Source: Hyphomicrobiales bacterium | Lineage (GTDB): Bacteria; Pseudomonadota; Alphaproteobacteria; Rhizobiales; Rhizobiaceae | Reading direction: 5' to 3' | Assembly (NCBI GenBank): GCA_900472395.1 | Contig: UCHV01000011.1 | Span: forward strand, 391,806-455,805 | Length of the DNA: 64,000 nucleotides | Shown here: piece by piece, positions 1-9,500 of the stretch | Layout: the number at the start of each line of letters is the position of its first letter | How positions within the stretch are numbered: the stretch's first letter is position 1 | Translations under genes and position numbers: made by a program | The notes under the pieces: model-generated | What the model was told of the DNA's origin: nothing | Database searches by the model: none | Seen by the model: the letters and a program-made list of their open reading frames with translations, nothing else

Positions 1-2
1 GC

Positions 3-221
3 GAACTGGGTTTCGATGTGGCGGTGACAACCCGACCCGGCACGCTGAGACAAACCCTGCGCGACACCATGACCGGCCTGCCGCGCATTTCTCTGAACGG
101 TTATTATCAGCTGCCGCGTTATGTTTCGGCGCTGGCCTCCGGCCTGCCCTTTGCACTTTCGAACAAGCCGCGGATTGCGGGTGACGGGCAGCTTTCTCCG
201 GCAGGAGAAGTGGTGGGGTGA
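3..221 (+). CDS. Polysaccharide deacetylase family protein, C-terminal fragment
   Basis: Only the last 72 codons are in the window; the gene starts upstream. The readable frame contains VTTRPGTL, then PRISLNGYYQLPRY and a hydrophobic LASGLPFAL stretch. I associate this tail with rhizobial NodB-fold carbohydrate deacetylases, but the catalytic His and Asp residues lie outside the window, so the family call rests on resemblance of the end only. It converges with pdxH on the other strand, with 34 bp between the stop codons. Confidence 0.55.
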   Translation, partial: ELGFDVAVTTRPGTLRQTLRDTMTGLPRISLNGYYQLPRYVSALASGLPFALSNKPRIAGDGQLSPAGEVVG

Positions 222-255
222 CCGGCGTCGCCGCCGGTCGGCCCTATGTCACGCA

Positions 256-876
256 TCACGGATACATCCGCACTTTCGCCCAATCGCCCTCCGGCGTTTC
301 GCGGCGGAATTCCACCCGGTCGTGCAGGCGGAACGGACGGTCGTGCCAGAACTCGATCGAAACCGGCTTGATGCGAAAACCCGACCAGTGCGGCGGGCGC
401 GGAATGTTGCCGACCGCATAACGCGCCGTGTATTCCGCCACGGCCTTTTCCAGCGCGAAACGGCCTTCCAGCGGCCGCGACTGTTTTGACGCCCAGGCGC
501 CGATACGGCTGCCGCGCGGACGGGTGGCGTAATATTCGTCGGCTTCCTGATCGGTCACGATCTCGACCTCGCCGCGCAGACGAACCTGCCGTCGCAGCGA
601 TTTCCAGTGGAAAACCATGGCCGCCTTTTGGCAAGCCAGCAGCTCACGGCCCTTCTGGCTTTCGAAATTCGTGTAGAACACGAAACCGCGTTCGTCATAG
701 TCCTTCAACAGAACCATGCGCACATTCGGCAAGCCCTTTTCGTCCACGGTTGCAACCGCAACGGCGTTCGGATCGTTGATCTCCGCGGCCGTGGCATCCT
801 TCAGCCAGGCGCCGAAGAGCGAAAACGGTTCATTTTCCTCGGTGAAGTCACCGGATGTTAACTCAACTTCTGTCAT
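256..876 (-). CDS. pdxH: Pyridoxamine 5'-phosphate oxidase
   Basis: FMN enzyme that oxidises pyridoxine or pyridoxamine 5'-phosphate to pyridoxal 5'-phosphate, the last step of vitamin B6 synthesis and salvage; cytosolic homodimer. The 206-aa length is normal for the family. Visible family blocks are [35 protein letters not shown] (FMN and phosphate contacts), [11 protein letters not shown] and the C-terminal [10 protein letters not shown]...RMYP, close to the usual RLYP ending. The frame is open far upstream of MTEVELTSG, but that upstream part is antisense to the lipoprotein gene, so the ATG at 876 is preferred. Its start lies 10 bp from the start of the divergent gene. Confidence 0.96.
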   Translation of the reverse strand: MTEVELTSGDFTEENEPFSLFGAWLKDATAAEINDPNAVAVATVDEKGLPNVRMVLLKDYDERGFVFYTNFESQKGRELLACQKAAMVFHWKSLRRQVRLRGEVEIVTDQEADEYYATRPRGSRIGAWASKQSRPLEGRFALEKAVAEYTARYAVGNIPRPPHWSGFRIKPVSIEFWHDRPFRLHDRVEFRRETPEGDWAKVRMYP

Positions 877-886
877 ATTGACGAAA

Positions 887-1384
887 ATGCTCCCGATATA
901 TGAAGTGCATCCGAAACGTATTCGAAGTGGACGCAAGTTGGCATTGATAGCAAAGACACATAGCCGCACAAGCCAGAGACGCCCGTTTGCGGCCAAAGGT
1001 CTTGCGATTATTGCCGTTGCCACCACGCTTTGCGGATGCACCAGTTCGCTCGATCTGTTCGGCGGCGACAAGGTCGACCGCATGTCCACAGGCACGATAC
1101 AGGCCAAGCGCAATCCGACCACGACCTCCGACGAAGTGACGGTGCAGAACGCCGTGTCCTCGGCAGACCTTTCCAAGGTGTCGATGTCGCCGCTTCCCTG
1201 GGCCAACACGACCACCGGCAGCGCCGGCGTGGTTTCCTCCATTCGCGAGGCCCGTAACCAGGGCCATATCTGCCGCGACTTTACCACGACGCGCCATTCC
1301 TTTGAAGGCATTGCGCAATTTACCGGCCAGACCTGCCTTACCAATTCGGGCGACTGGATGCTGACGGCGTTCGACCGTCAGTAA
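887..1384 (+). CDS. Surface-antigen type outer membrane lipoprotein (17 kDa antigen-like)
   Basis: 165 aa. A basic N-terminus is followed by a hydrophobic run ([11 protein letters not shown]) and a lipobox LCGC with the lipidated Cys at residue 51, so it should be an envelope lipoprotein. The C-terminal part has CRDFTTT...[11 protein letters not shown], the Cys-flanked pattern of RT0821/Lpp0805-type surface antigens. The 50-residue signal region is too long for a lipoprotein. The true start may be an internal codon such as the TTG at 938, which would also leave room for a promoter between it and pdxH. Function is unknown. The family call is from pattern memory. Confidence 0.7.
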   Translation: MLPIYEVHPKRIRSGRKLALIAKTHSRTSQRRPFAAKGLAIIAVATTLCGCTSSLDLFGGDKVDRMSTGTIQAKRNPTTTSDEVTVQNAVSSADLSKVSMSPLPWANTTTGSAGVVSSIREARNQGHICRDFTTTRHSFEGIAQFTGQTCLTNSGDWMLTAFDRQ

Positions 1385-1393
1385 AAATACCGC

Positions 1394-1410
1394 GTTTTAC
1401 CCAGTAAAAC
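1394..1410. repeat. Short inverted repeat after the lipoprotein gene
   Basis: Perfect 7-bp arms GTTTTAC and GTAAAAC with a 3-bp spacer, 9 bp after the stop codon. There is no T-tract on either side, so it is either a weak terminator or an operator in the 224-bp gap before the DnaJ-like gene. Confidence 0.4.
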
Positions 1411-1608
1411 CGGCCGGTAACCTTTTAAGGCCGTTGCCGTTTACCTTGATTTTCAACTTCTCCTTAGAGATTCCTCTGGTAGCGTCTTGGTCATTACGCA
1501 GACGCCTGAGCGGACATGAGGAACCGACGGCGCCCTGCAAGAGTTGTTGATGCTCGGGGGTCCAGGATGATCGCGGACCCGCCGCCCAAGAGTAACCGGT
1601 GGTGCAAG

Positions 1609-2868
1609 ATGCGCGATCCCTATTCCGTCCTCGGCGTGAAACGCAACGCGGACGCCGACGAAATCAAGGCCGCATGGCGGACGAAGGCGAAATCCGTTCA
1701 CCCGGACCATAATCTCGACGATCCGAGCGCGACAGGCCGTTTTGCCGAAGTCGGCCAGGCCTATGACCTCTTGAAGGATCCCGACAAGCGCCGCCGTTAC
1801 GACAAGGCAGCCGACATGCACCAGACCATCATGCAGCAGCGCGAAGCCGCCAGACAGGCGGAAGAACGCGCAAAGGCTGCGCGTGCCAATGCGGAAAAGG
1901 TGATGGAAGAACTGGCGCGCGCCAATGCGCAGCGCGCCCAGAACCAATCGCAGGCACAAGCGAAAGCGCCCGGAAAGGCGCAAGCCCAGGCGCAGGCGCA
2001 GGCCAAATCTTCAGCGCAATCTCAAGGCGGCGCCAATGCGCAACCCGAGACGGAAGATGCGGAGGACATGATCGAGCGCATTTTCGGCTCCGGCGACGAC
2101 GCCACCGACGCCGCCCGCGAAAAGGCTGCGGCACAGGCGAAAGCGCAGTCCCAGTCCCAGGCCCAGCAGCAGGCAAAGGCCAGAACCGAAGCCAAGGCCG
2201 AAACCCGGACGGAAACGAAACCCGAAGACGCCACCACAGCAACGGACGATGCGGCGGCCAGGGCGGACACGGCCCACAAACCGCCCCTCCCCCTGCAGGC
2301 GGTCGAACTGGTGGCATCGCTGGTGCGCCGCTGGCGCGGCATCCAGCCGCTGCCGGAAAAGGCGCCGGACCTGACGGCCGAAGTGATCGTGACGCTGGAA
2401 GACCTGATGGCGCAGAACACGGTGCCGATGCACCTGGCCGACGAGCGCGATGTGAAACTGCCGCTGGAAGCCGGCATGACCGATGGCCATGTGGTGCGCC
2501 TCAAGGGCCAAGGGCTGAAAATGCCGCCACCCATTGCCCGCGGCGATCTCGTCGTGACCGTACGCGTTGCCCGCCACGAGCGTTTTCGTCTCGAAGGGTT
2601 CGACCTGCACACCGTGCTGCCGATCTCGCTCGAGGATGCGGTTCTCGGCACCGAGACCGAAGTGGAAACGCCGGGCGGAAAGGTGCCGATCACCGTGCCT
2701 GCCTGGTCGGGTTCGGATCGCAGCATAACGCTCGACAATCTCGGCCTTGCGGATGGCGCGGGCGGACGTGGTGCGATGGTGGTCGAACTGCGCGTCGTGC
2801 TTTGGGAAAAGCCCGACGAAAAGGTGACCGACCTGATGAAACACATGCGTCACGGCCTTTATGTATGA
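1609..2868 (+). CDS. DnaJ-domain co-chaperone with Ala/Gln-rich linker (CbpA-like)
   Basis: 419 aa. Residues 1-66 form a J-domain with the HPD tripeptide at 31-33, which stimulates Hsp70/DnaK ATPase. Residues about 80-250 are low-complexity, rich in Ala, Gln, Lys and Glu. From about 260 a DnaJ C-terminal beta-domain follows (EVIVTLEDLM, GQGLKMP, GDLVVTVRVARHERF). There is no Gly/Phe region and no CxxCxGxG zinc finger, so it is a class II/III J-protein resembling CbpA, not DnaJ itself. The ATG before RDPYSVLG is chosen because the J-domain starts there; the frame extends 31 codons upstream without family similarity. Confidence 0.88.
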   Translation: MRDPYSVLGVKRNADADEIKAAWRTKAKSVHPDHNLDDPSATGRFAEVGQAYDLLKDPDKRRRYDKAADMHQTIMQQREAARQAEERAKAARANAEKVMEELARANAQRAQNQSQAQAKAPGKAQAQAQAQAKSSAQSQGGANAQPETEDAEDMIERIFGSGDDATDAAREKAAAQAKAQSQSQAQQQAKARTEAKAETRTETKPEDATTATDDAAARADTAHKPPLPLQAVELVASLVRRWRGIQPLPEKAPDLTAEVIVTLEDLMAQNTVPMHLADERDVKLPLEAGMTDGHVVRLKGQGLKMPPPIARGDLVVTVRVARHERFRLEGFDLHTVLPISLEDAVLGTETEVETPGGKVPITVPAWSGSDRSITLDNLGLADGAGGRGAMVVELRVVLWEKPDEKVTDLMKHMRHGLYV

Positions 2869-2954
2869 AGGTTTCGCGACGGTTTTAACCGTTACGCACC
2901 CTTTGTTACGCTCCCTAACATGAGATGATCTTCCTCAAGCTTGAACCACAAGTC

Positions 2955-2971
2955 TGCCTATGCCATAGGCA
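2955..2971. promoter_or_regulatory. Inverted repeat upstream of fabI
   Basis: Arms TGCCTAT and ATAGGCA separated by 3 bp, 49 bp before the fabI ATG and inside the 151-bp gap where its promoter must be. Placement and symmetry suit a repressor operator, but no regulator is identified. Confidence 0.35.
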
Positions 2972-3019
2972 AACGACTATTCGGGCGGGTATCCGCCGTT
3001 GCATTTCAGGGGACTATTC

Positions 3020-3838
3020 ATGGTTCAGGCTACCGGCCTCATGGCAGGCAAACGTGGCGTCATCTTCGGCGTCGCCAATAACCGCTCGATCGCATGGGGC
3101 ATTGCCAAGGCCATTCACGCACAGGGCGGCGAGATCGCTCTCACCTGGCAGGGCGATGCGCTGAAGAAGCGCGTCGAGCCGCTGGCAACCGAAATCGGCG
3201 CCTTCATGGCCGGCCACTGTGATGTCTCGGACGAAGCTTCGATCGACGAAGTCTTCGCCAATGTCGAGAAGAAGTGGGGCAAGATCGACTTCATCGTGCA
3301 CGCCATCGGCTTTTCCGACAAGGACGAGCTCACCGGCCGTTACGTCGACACATCCGCCGACAACTTTGCCAAGACGATGCAGATCTCGGTCTATTCCTTC
3401 ACCTCGATCGCACGTCGCGCCGAAAAGCTGATGACCGATGGCGGCTCGATGCTGACGCTGACCTATTACGGTGCGGAAAAGGTCATGCCGAACTACAACG
3501 TCATGGGCGTTGCCAAGGCGGCTCTCGAAGCCAGCGTGAAATATCTGGCGGTCGACCTCGGCCCGAAGAACATCCGCGTCAACGCCATTTCGGCCGGCCC
3601 GATCAAGACGCTGGCCGCTTCCGGCATCGGCGATTTCCGCTATATCCTCAAGTGGAACGAATACAACGCACCGCTGCGCCGCACCGTTACCATCGAGGAA
3701 GTGGGCGATGTCGGCCTTTACATGCTGTCCGACCTGTCTCGTTCGGTGACCGGCGAGACGCATCACGCCGACAGCGGTTACCATGTCGTCGGCATGAAGG
3801 CCGTCGATGCGCCGGACATTTCGGTCATCAAGGACTGA
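3020..3838 (+). CDS. fabI: Enoyl-[acyl-carrier-protein] reductase (NADH)
   Basis: Reduces the trans-2-enoyl-ACP double bond with NAD(P)H in the last step of each type II fatty acid elongation cycle; target of triclosan and diazaborines. 272 aa, normal size. The short-chain dehydrogenase fold shows the FabI-type cofactor motif GVANNRSIAWGIA near the N-terminus and the catalytic Y-x6-K (Tyr159, Lys166) in PNYNVMGVAKAAL, plus SAGPIKTLAASGI. The ATG at 3020 follows a CAGGGGAC ribosome-binding site. A histidine phosphatase gene follows after 24 bp. Confidence 0.96.
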   Translation: MVQATGLMAGKRGVIFGVANNRSIAWGIAKAIHAQGGEIALTWQGDALKKRVEPLATEIGAFMAGHCDVSDEASIDEVFANVEKKWGKIDFIVHAIGFSDKDELTGRYVDTSADNFAKTMQISVYSFTSIARRAEKLMTDGGSMLTLTYYGAEKVMPNYNVMGVAKAALEASVKYLAVDLGPKNIRVNAISAGPIKTLAASGIGDFRYILKWNEYNAPLRRTVTIEEVGDVGLYMLSDLSRSVTGETHHADSGYHVVGMKAVDAPDISVIKD

Positions 3839-3862
3839 CACAGAATATAAGGGCATGCCGCA

Positions 3863-4453
3863 TTGCTGATATATATCGTTCGCCACGGCCAGACAGACTG
3901 GAACGCCGAGGGCCGGCTTCAGGGCCAGAAGGATATCGATCTCAATGATTACGGTCGCTCACAGGCGACCGCCAACGGCGAGGAACTCAGCGGCCTGATC
4001 GACGATCGGGTCGCCGAATTCGACTTCGTGTCGAGCCCGATGGCCCGCACGCGCGAGACCATGGAACTGGCTCGCAAGGCCATGGGCCTTCCCCCCAAAG
4101 ACTACCGCACCGACGAGCGCCTTCGCGAACTTTCCTTCGGAGACTGGGAAGGGTTTACGCTGAAGGAGGTGCGGAAGCGCGAGCCGGAAAGGCTTGCCGC
4201 CCGCAAGGCCGAAAAATGGGGGTTCATCCCGCCCGGCGCCGATGCGGAAAGCTACGAAATTCTCTCATGGCGGATTGGCGCATGGCTGCAATCGGTGACG
4301 CAGCCGACCGTGTGCGTATGCCACGGTGGCGTCATCCGCACGCTTTTCCGCCTCGTGGGCGACATGCCGGAAGACGATGCGGCCGGCGTCCCTATCCCGC
4401 AGGACCGGATTTTGCTGATCAACCGCGATGAGAAGCGTATCGACTGGATTTGA
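3863..4453 (+). CDS. Histidine phosphatase family protein (phosphoglycerate mutase-like)
   Basis: 196 aa with the branch signature RHGQTDWN at residues 7-14, where His8 should be phosphorylated, the ELSFGDWEG acid block and the second catalytic His in CVCHGGVIRTLFR. This superfamily includes broad phosphatases and GpmB-like proteins; the substrate cannot be read from sequence. The start is a TTG preceded by AAGGG, because the RHG motif lies at the very beginning and the nearby ATG at 3855 is in another frame with an early stop. Close spacing suggests co-transcription with fabI. Confidence 0.85.
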   Translation: MLIYIVRHGQTDWNAEGRLQGQKDIDLNDYGRSQATANGEELSGLIDDRVAEFDFVSSPMARTRETMELARKAMGLPPKDYRTDERLRELSFGDWEGFTLKEVRKREPERLAARKAEKWGFIPPGADAESYEILSWRIGAWLQSVTQPTVCVCHGGVIRTLFRLVGDMPEDDAAGVPIPQDRILLINRDEKRIDWI

Positions 4454-4465
4454 GGGGTGTGGGCC

Positions 4466-4494
4466 TTGTTCTGAATTTGGGAACATGCTTATAT
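4466..4494 (+). promoter_or_regulatory. Promoter and possible operator of higBA
   Basis: A sigma70-like -35 (TTGTTC, 4466-4471) and -10 (TTATAT, 4489-4494) are 17 bp apart. The -10 ends 7 bp before the higB ATG, so the transcript would be leaderless or nearly so. TGTTC and GAACA (4467-4471 and 4481-4485) form an inverted repeat across the promoter, as expected for autorepression by the HigA antitoxin. Confidence 0.5.
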
Positions 4495-4501
4495 CCAGAA
4501 G

Positions 4502-4804
4502 ATGAGGATCATCGCTCAAAGCTCGATTGCGGCTTTCGTGCTGAGGCACCCTGATACGCGTTCCTCACTGGATTTCTGGGTGAAGGTTACGAAGGGATCG
4601 AATTGGGCGAGTATGGCCGACATACAGGCGACGTTTCCCAAAGCAAAAGTCTTGAATGGCGAGCGGGTCCGTTTCGAAGTGGCCGGCGGTCATTACCGCT
4701 TGATTGTCGCCTTCAAGTTCGCCAGCCGGATCGCATTCGTGAAGTTTCTGGGAACGCCTGCCGAATACGACCGGATCGACGCACTGACGGTATCGATGTT
4801 TTAG
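4502..4804 (+). CDS. higB: HigB-family toxin (mRNA interferase)
   Basis: 100 aa, the standard size for the HigB toxin family, a RelE-like fold that cleaves ribosome-bound mRNA. Family features seen are the N-terminal MRIIAQSSIAAFVLRHPD, the central WASMADIQATFPKA block, then RVRFEVAGGHYRLIVAF and FVKFLGTPAEYDRID. The toxin gene precedes the antitoxin gene, the usual higBA order and the reverse of most type II modules. The ATG at 4502 is 9 bp before the antitoxin start region and directly after a promoter. Confidence 0.88.
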   Translation: MRIIAQSSIAAFVLRHPDTRSSLDFWVKVTKGSNWASMADIQATFPKAKVLNGERVRFEVAGGHYRLIVAFKFASRIAFVKFLGTPAEYDRIDALTVSMF

Positions 4805-4813
4805 AGGCAGACC

Positions 4814-5191
4814 ATGACCATTCGACCGATCCGAACCGATGAAGACCATGCCAAAGCCCTTCGTGAGATAGAGGCACTTTGGGATGCGCCCGAAGGATCG
4901 CCGGAAGCCGACAGTCTGGAGGTTCTGTCCGTTCTCGTCGAAGACTACGAGAGGCGTAATTTTGCCATCGATAGCGATCTGTCGCCCGTGGAAGTGCTCC
5001 GGCTGGCCATGACCGAAATGGGCCGCACACAAGCCGAACTGTCTGAAATCCTGGGATCGCGCTCGCGCACCTCGGAGGTGCTTTCCGGCAAGCGTGGCCT
5101 GACGACGGATGCCGTTTACCGCATCCACACGGCATGGGGAATTCCTGCAGAAATGCTGATCGGGCCGAAGTCGGCAAGGTCGGCGGCATAG
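4814..5191 (+). CDS. higA: HigA-family antitoxin, Xre-type helix-turn-helix
   Basis: 125 aa. The C-terminal half has a helix-turn-helix with TQAELSEILGSRSRTSEVL and SGKRGLTTDAVYRI, typical of HigA antitoxins that neutralise HigB and repress the shared promoter. The acidic N-terminal half carries EDYERRNFAID, a HigA hallmark. The gene starts 9 bp after higB stops, so the two are one transcript. Confidence 0.88.
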   Translation: MTIRPIRTDEDHAKALREIEALWDAPEGSPEADSLEVLSVLVEDYERRNFAIDSDLSPVEVLRLAMTEMGRTQAELSEILGSRSRTSEVLSGKRGLTTDAVYRIHTAWGIPAEMLIGPKSARSAA

Positions 5192-5332
5192 GCGCCCCTT
5201 TTCGGGGGAGATGCTCGAATATGAAGGGGCAACCGTTGGACGCAGCTGAGAAAAAATGGTCTCCTCAGAGTGTCCGGCGATCATCAGCCCCCCATCGTTG
5301 ACCTCGACATCCGCAAACCCCATCTAACCCGC

Positions 5333-5962
5333 ATGCCGAAAATCGGAAAAACCGAAATCGAATTGCTGAAGACATGGACGCTTTCGCCGGCGGCCACCCT
5401 GGGGTCGTCCGTGCGGGCAAAGGGTATCCTGCAGGAAATCCAGGCCAGACTTCCGGCAATCTCGAAAAAATCCGTCGTCCTTGAAGGACGCGACCTTACG
5501 CTTGCGATGCCCGCCAGCCAGAAGGCGGCGTTTGCCGCAGCGGTCATCGTCATCTCCAGGGTGATGGACGAGGTCGAAACGTTGCCGGTCATCCCCCGCG
5601 AGATCGAGGATATCCTGACCATAAAGACAAGCGAGCGTCACCGATGGCTGGCCGACGGGCGGCTGCCCAGCGCCGGCACGCGAACGGTCCGCCTGAACGG
5701 TCGGGCGCGCAGCATCACCTTTCATGTCTTCGATCCGAAAGTGGTGGAAGACCTTCTCGACCGGGGCCTCGTCGACGAATGGCGGGAGGAAGACATCGAG
5801 GCCAAGGCGGAAAAAAGGCGCAAGGCCGCCTATCAGGCAAAACTGACGCGGTCGCTGAAGAAGGCTACGAAAACGCCGAAAAAATCGGAGCGCGATCCGG
5901 AGGAGACGCCACCGAAGCTGCGAGGCTGGGAAGAGTTCGATATCGACGGCCTTCTTCGATAA
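5333..5962 (+). CDS. Hypothetical protein with possible DNA-binding core and Lys-rich tail
   Basis: 209 aa from the ATG at 5333; an in-frame GTG at 5270 would add 21 residues. I do not recognise the family. The first 120 residues look helical (TEIELLKTWTLSPAATLG, AAFAAAVIVISRVMDEV). The middle block TIKTSERHRWLADGRLPSAG resembles the recognition part of a MerR/excisionase-like winged helix, with a fold-closing DPKVVEDLLDRGLV. The last 50 residues are Lys/Glu/Arg-rich and probably disordered or coiled. It follows higBA by 140 bp on the same strand and has no other obvious partner. Confidence 0.6.
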   Translation: MPKIGKTEIELLKTWTLSPAATLGSSVRAKGILQEIQARLPAISKKSVVLEGRDLTLAMPASQKAAFAAAVIVISRVMDEVETLPVIPREIEDILTIKTSERHRWLADGRLPSAGTRTVRLNGRARSITFHVFDPKVVEDLLDRGLVDEWREEDIEAKAEKRRKAAYQAKLTRSLKKATKTPKKSERDPEETPPKLRGWEEFDIDGLLR

Positions 5963-6013
5963 GGCCATGATGGATGGACGTGGAAGCCTGAAAAACGACT
6001 ACCGGAAAATCCG

Positions 6014-6274
6014 TTACTGCACGATTTCCAGATCGTCGACCACGCGGTTGCCGTCCACCATCGTGTAGAACACCACAACCTTGACGCCGGCCTTCAGGCC
6101 TTCGAAGTTGAATTCCTCAGGGACCTTGTAGGATTTCCCGTCGTCCAGCGTCAGCATCAGCTTGTTCACATCCACCGCCTTGATCGTCGCTTCCACATCA
6201 ACGCTCTGCGCCCAACCGTTGATGGGAGAGAGGATGCTGGCCGTTGCCAGAAGTGCGGCGATGAGAATGCGCAT
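6014..6274 (-). CDS. Small periplasmic protein, DUF1344
   Basis: 86 aa. Residues 1-23 are a clear signal peptide ending ...GWAQS. The mature part VEATIKAVDVNKLMLTLDDG...YKVPEEFNFEGLKAGVKVVVFY is the DUF1344 pattern, a small beta-rich domain common in Rhizobiales whose role is unknown. The frame runs 64 codons further upstream, but the signal peptide fixes the start at the ATG at 6274. It is divergent from the GGDEF/EAL gene across a 237-bp gap in which I see no strong motif. Confidence 0.8.
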   Translation of the reverse strand: MRILIAALLATASILSPINGWAQSVDVEATIKAVDVNKLMLTLDDGKSYKVPEEFNFEGLKAGVKVVVFYTMVDGNRVVDDLEIVQ

Positions 6275-6511
6275 TGGAGGAGACCTGAAGGTACGGTTCG
6301 GTGACTTGGACTGGTACACAGATAGCCTCCTGATTGTGGCGGAATTTGCCCGGGATCGTGACATTTTTAGACTTAATGATGACCGGAAAATTAACTGTGA
6401 TTCAATGGTTTCCGGCCAAATCCTGGCAAGCCCCGCAATGTATCGATCCACAACATATCGCGCCACACAATCAGGCTATATTCTTCAATGCTAGATTAAC
6501 CTTGCGCGAAT

Positions 6512-9500
6512 ATGGTCTGCCTCAAGTTCAAGGTCGTGCGTAAGGATGAAAACGGCTTGGTGGTTCGAATTCCGTTTCATCGTGGTGTGGGCAGGCAGTT
6601 GAAGAACAGGCGCGCCGCACTGGCTGCGGCGCTGGCGATTTCCGGCGCCATCGTCATGGTCGGGGTCGCGGTCGATTACCGCAATACGCTCAATTATCGC
6701 GATCAGCTTCGCTACACGACCAATCGTGTCGCGTCGCTGCTCGGTGTGCGCATGTCCTTGCGGCTGCAGGCCGATCTGGATACGGCCGACAATCTGGTGC
6801 ACGCCTTCGGACACGACCGAGCAGCGTCGGCGGAAAGCTTTCGCCCGGACGCCTTGCGCACCCTTGACAAGAACCGGCATTTCGCAGCCATCGCCACTGC
6901 CCCCAATTTCGAACTGGACCGGATCTTCACGCCCAACGGAGAGCCCGTTGACGAAAATGCGGTTCTGCGCGGCGGCGGCACGGCGGTGTTGCGCGAGGTG
7001 ATCCGCAGCCACCGTTCGATCACCGAACCGGTGGTGGTGACATCTGACCGCAGCCGCGCCATCGTGGTGCTGCTGCCGGTCCGGCAGGAGGGAAATTCTT
7101 CAGGCCGCTGGGGCGCGATGGCGGTCGTCATCGACAAGCTTTACATCTTCCGGAGCGCCGGTATCTCGCTTTTGCCGCGCAAGCCGGACGCGCCGCCGAT
7201 GATCGATCTCAGCTGGCTGCGGATTTCCATCAGCGACACGGCGCATGCCGATGGCACCAACTTCCTGGGCGTGAAGCTGGATAACCCGACATCCCATGCC
7301 ATTCCCGTGGCCGGCGGGCAGTGGAAACTGCAGGCCATGCCGAAAGTGGGCTGGGATTCCGCGCCGGAAGACCAGAGGAATTTCCGTCTTCAGATCGGAC
7401 TGGCGGGCCTTGCCATGATCATTCCGGTTTTCATTGCCAGCCTGCTGATCGGCGAGCGCAACCGCAACATCGTTGCGCTCAAATTGCGTGAAAGCACGCT
7501 TCTGCAGCTTTCGCAGCGTTTTGCACTGGCGATGGAAGCCTCCAACATGGGCGTGTGGGAGTTTTCCGGGGACGAAATGTTCTGGGATGGACGCGCCTCG
7601 GCGCTGCATGGCGGCGCGGACAAGGAAGGCAACAACCGTCTGGCGGAATGGCTGGCCTCGGTGCATCCGGAAGACCGGCCGGCCGTCGAGGCCTATTTCT
7701 TCAGCTGCGCCTGCGCCAATATCGCCGCCTCCGTCATCTACCGCGTCACGGCGGCCGATGGCAGCATTCGTCACTTGCGTTCCGCCGGCGCCAGCTACCG
7801 CAATCCGGATGGCAGCCATCGCGTCGCGGGCATCGTCTGGGATGTGTCCGCCGACATGACGGTTCACCAGTCGCTGCGCAGCGCCAAGGAAGTGAGCGAC
7901 ATCAAGAACGCCGAGCTGGAACTGGCGCTGGAGGAACTTTCCAGCCGCGAACACCAGCTGGAGGAATTGACGACAAAGCTCGGCATCGCGCTGGAAAGCT
8001 ACCGTTGCGGCATCTGGGAATCGCTGCCCGACAGCAAGGTCGAGCGCTGGGATGCCCGCCTTTCGCAGTTGCACGGCATTCCCCATACGGATGGCCGTAT
8101 CACCGCCGATCAGTGGATGGAGCTGATCCACCCGGAAGACCGCGAGGAAGCGCGCCGCGTCTCGGCGCATTTCGGCCCCGGCAGCGAGGAGCCGCTGGTG
8201 GTGCGTGTGCCACAGCCGGATGGCAGCGTGCGTTACATCCGCTCCGTCGGCAAGATCCACATGGGCCGCGATGGCCGCCGCAAGGTGGTGGGACTTGCCT
8301 TCGACGTGACCGACGACGCCGTTCTGACCGAGCAACTGCGCGCCGCCAAACAGGAGGCGGATGCCAGGAACCTCGAATTGCAGATGGCCAAGAACCGCAT
8401 CGAGCACAACTCTCTGCACGACCCGCTGACCATGCTCGCCAATCGCCGCAGCCTGGACATCGCGCTGGACGGGCTTTCTCGCGCCAGTGCCGGCGAGCGC
8501 CAGAAGTTTTCCATCCTGCATCTCGATCTCGACCGTTTCAAACAGATCAACGATACGCTGGGCCATGCCGCGGGTGACGCGATGCTGGTTCATACGGCCG
8601 GCATTTTGCTGCGCAATGTCGATCCCGGCGATCTCGTTGCCCGAATTGGCGGCGATGAATTCGTCATCCTGGTGCGCGACAATTGCAGCGCCGCCCATAC
8701 CGCCGCCCTTTCCAACCGCATCATCGCCGAAATTCGCCAGCCGGTGGATTTCGAAGGGTTTGCCTGTCGTTTCGGCGTCTCGATCGGCATCGCCCAGGCG
8801 AGCGGCCGGGAGATCGACGCACGACGCATGCTGGTCAATGCCGATATAGCGCTTTACCGCGCCAAGGCGCAGGGGCGTAACCGCTTCGAGTTTTTCACGC
8901 AGAACCTGCAGGCCGAAATCATCAGCCACAAGCGCACTGCCGACGAGGTGCTGTCCGGTATCGAAAACGATGAGTTCGTGGCCTGGTACCAGCCGCAATT
9001 CGATGCCCGCACCATGAAGCTGACCGGTGCAGAAGCCCTGGTGCGCTGGAAACATCCGCAGCACGGCATTCTGGCGCCCGACCGGTTTTTGAAGATTGCC
9101 GATGAACTGAATGTCACCGCAACGCTCGACCAGATCGTGCTGCAAAGCGTGCTGAAGGACAAGATGCGCTGGGCGGCACTTGGGCTCGACGTCCCGAAAG
9201 TTTCGGTCAACGTATCGTCCCGGCGTCTACATGACGATACGCTGATCGACACGCTGAAGACGCTCGCCATCACCCCCGGCCAGATTTCCTTCGAATTGGT
9301 GGAATCGATCTTCCTCGATGAAAGCGAGGATGCGGCGGCCTCCAACCTCGAGCGCATCAAGGCTCTCGGCATCGATATCGAAATCGACGATTTCGGCACC
9401 GGCCACACGTCCATCGTCAGCCTTTTGAAGCTGAAGCCGAAACGCCTGAAGATCGACCGCCAGCTGGTGATGCCGATCCTCAACTCGCCGCAGGAACGCA

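Noticed and set aside
7100..9145. 681-codon frame antisense to the GGDEF/EAL gene
   Set aside because: No domain or start site; composition typical of antisense frames in high-GC DNA.
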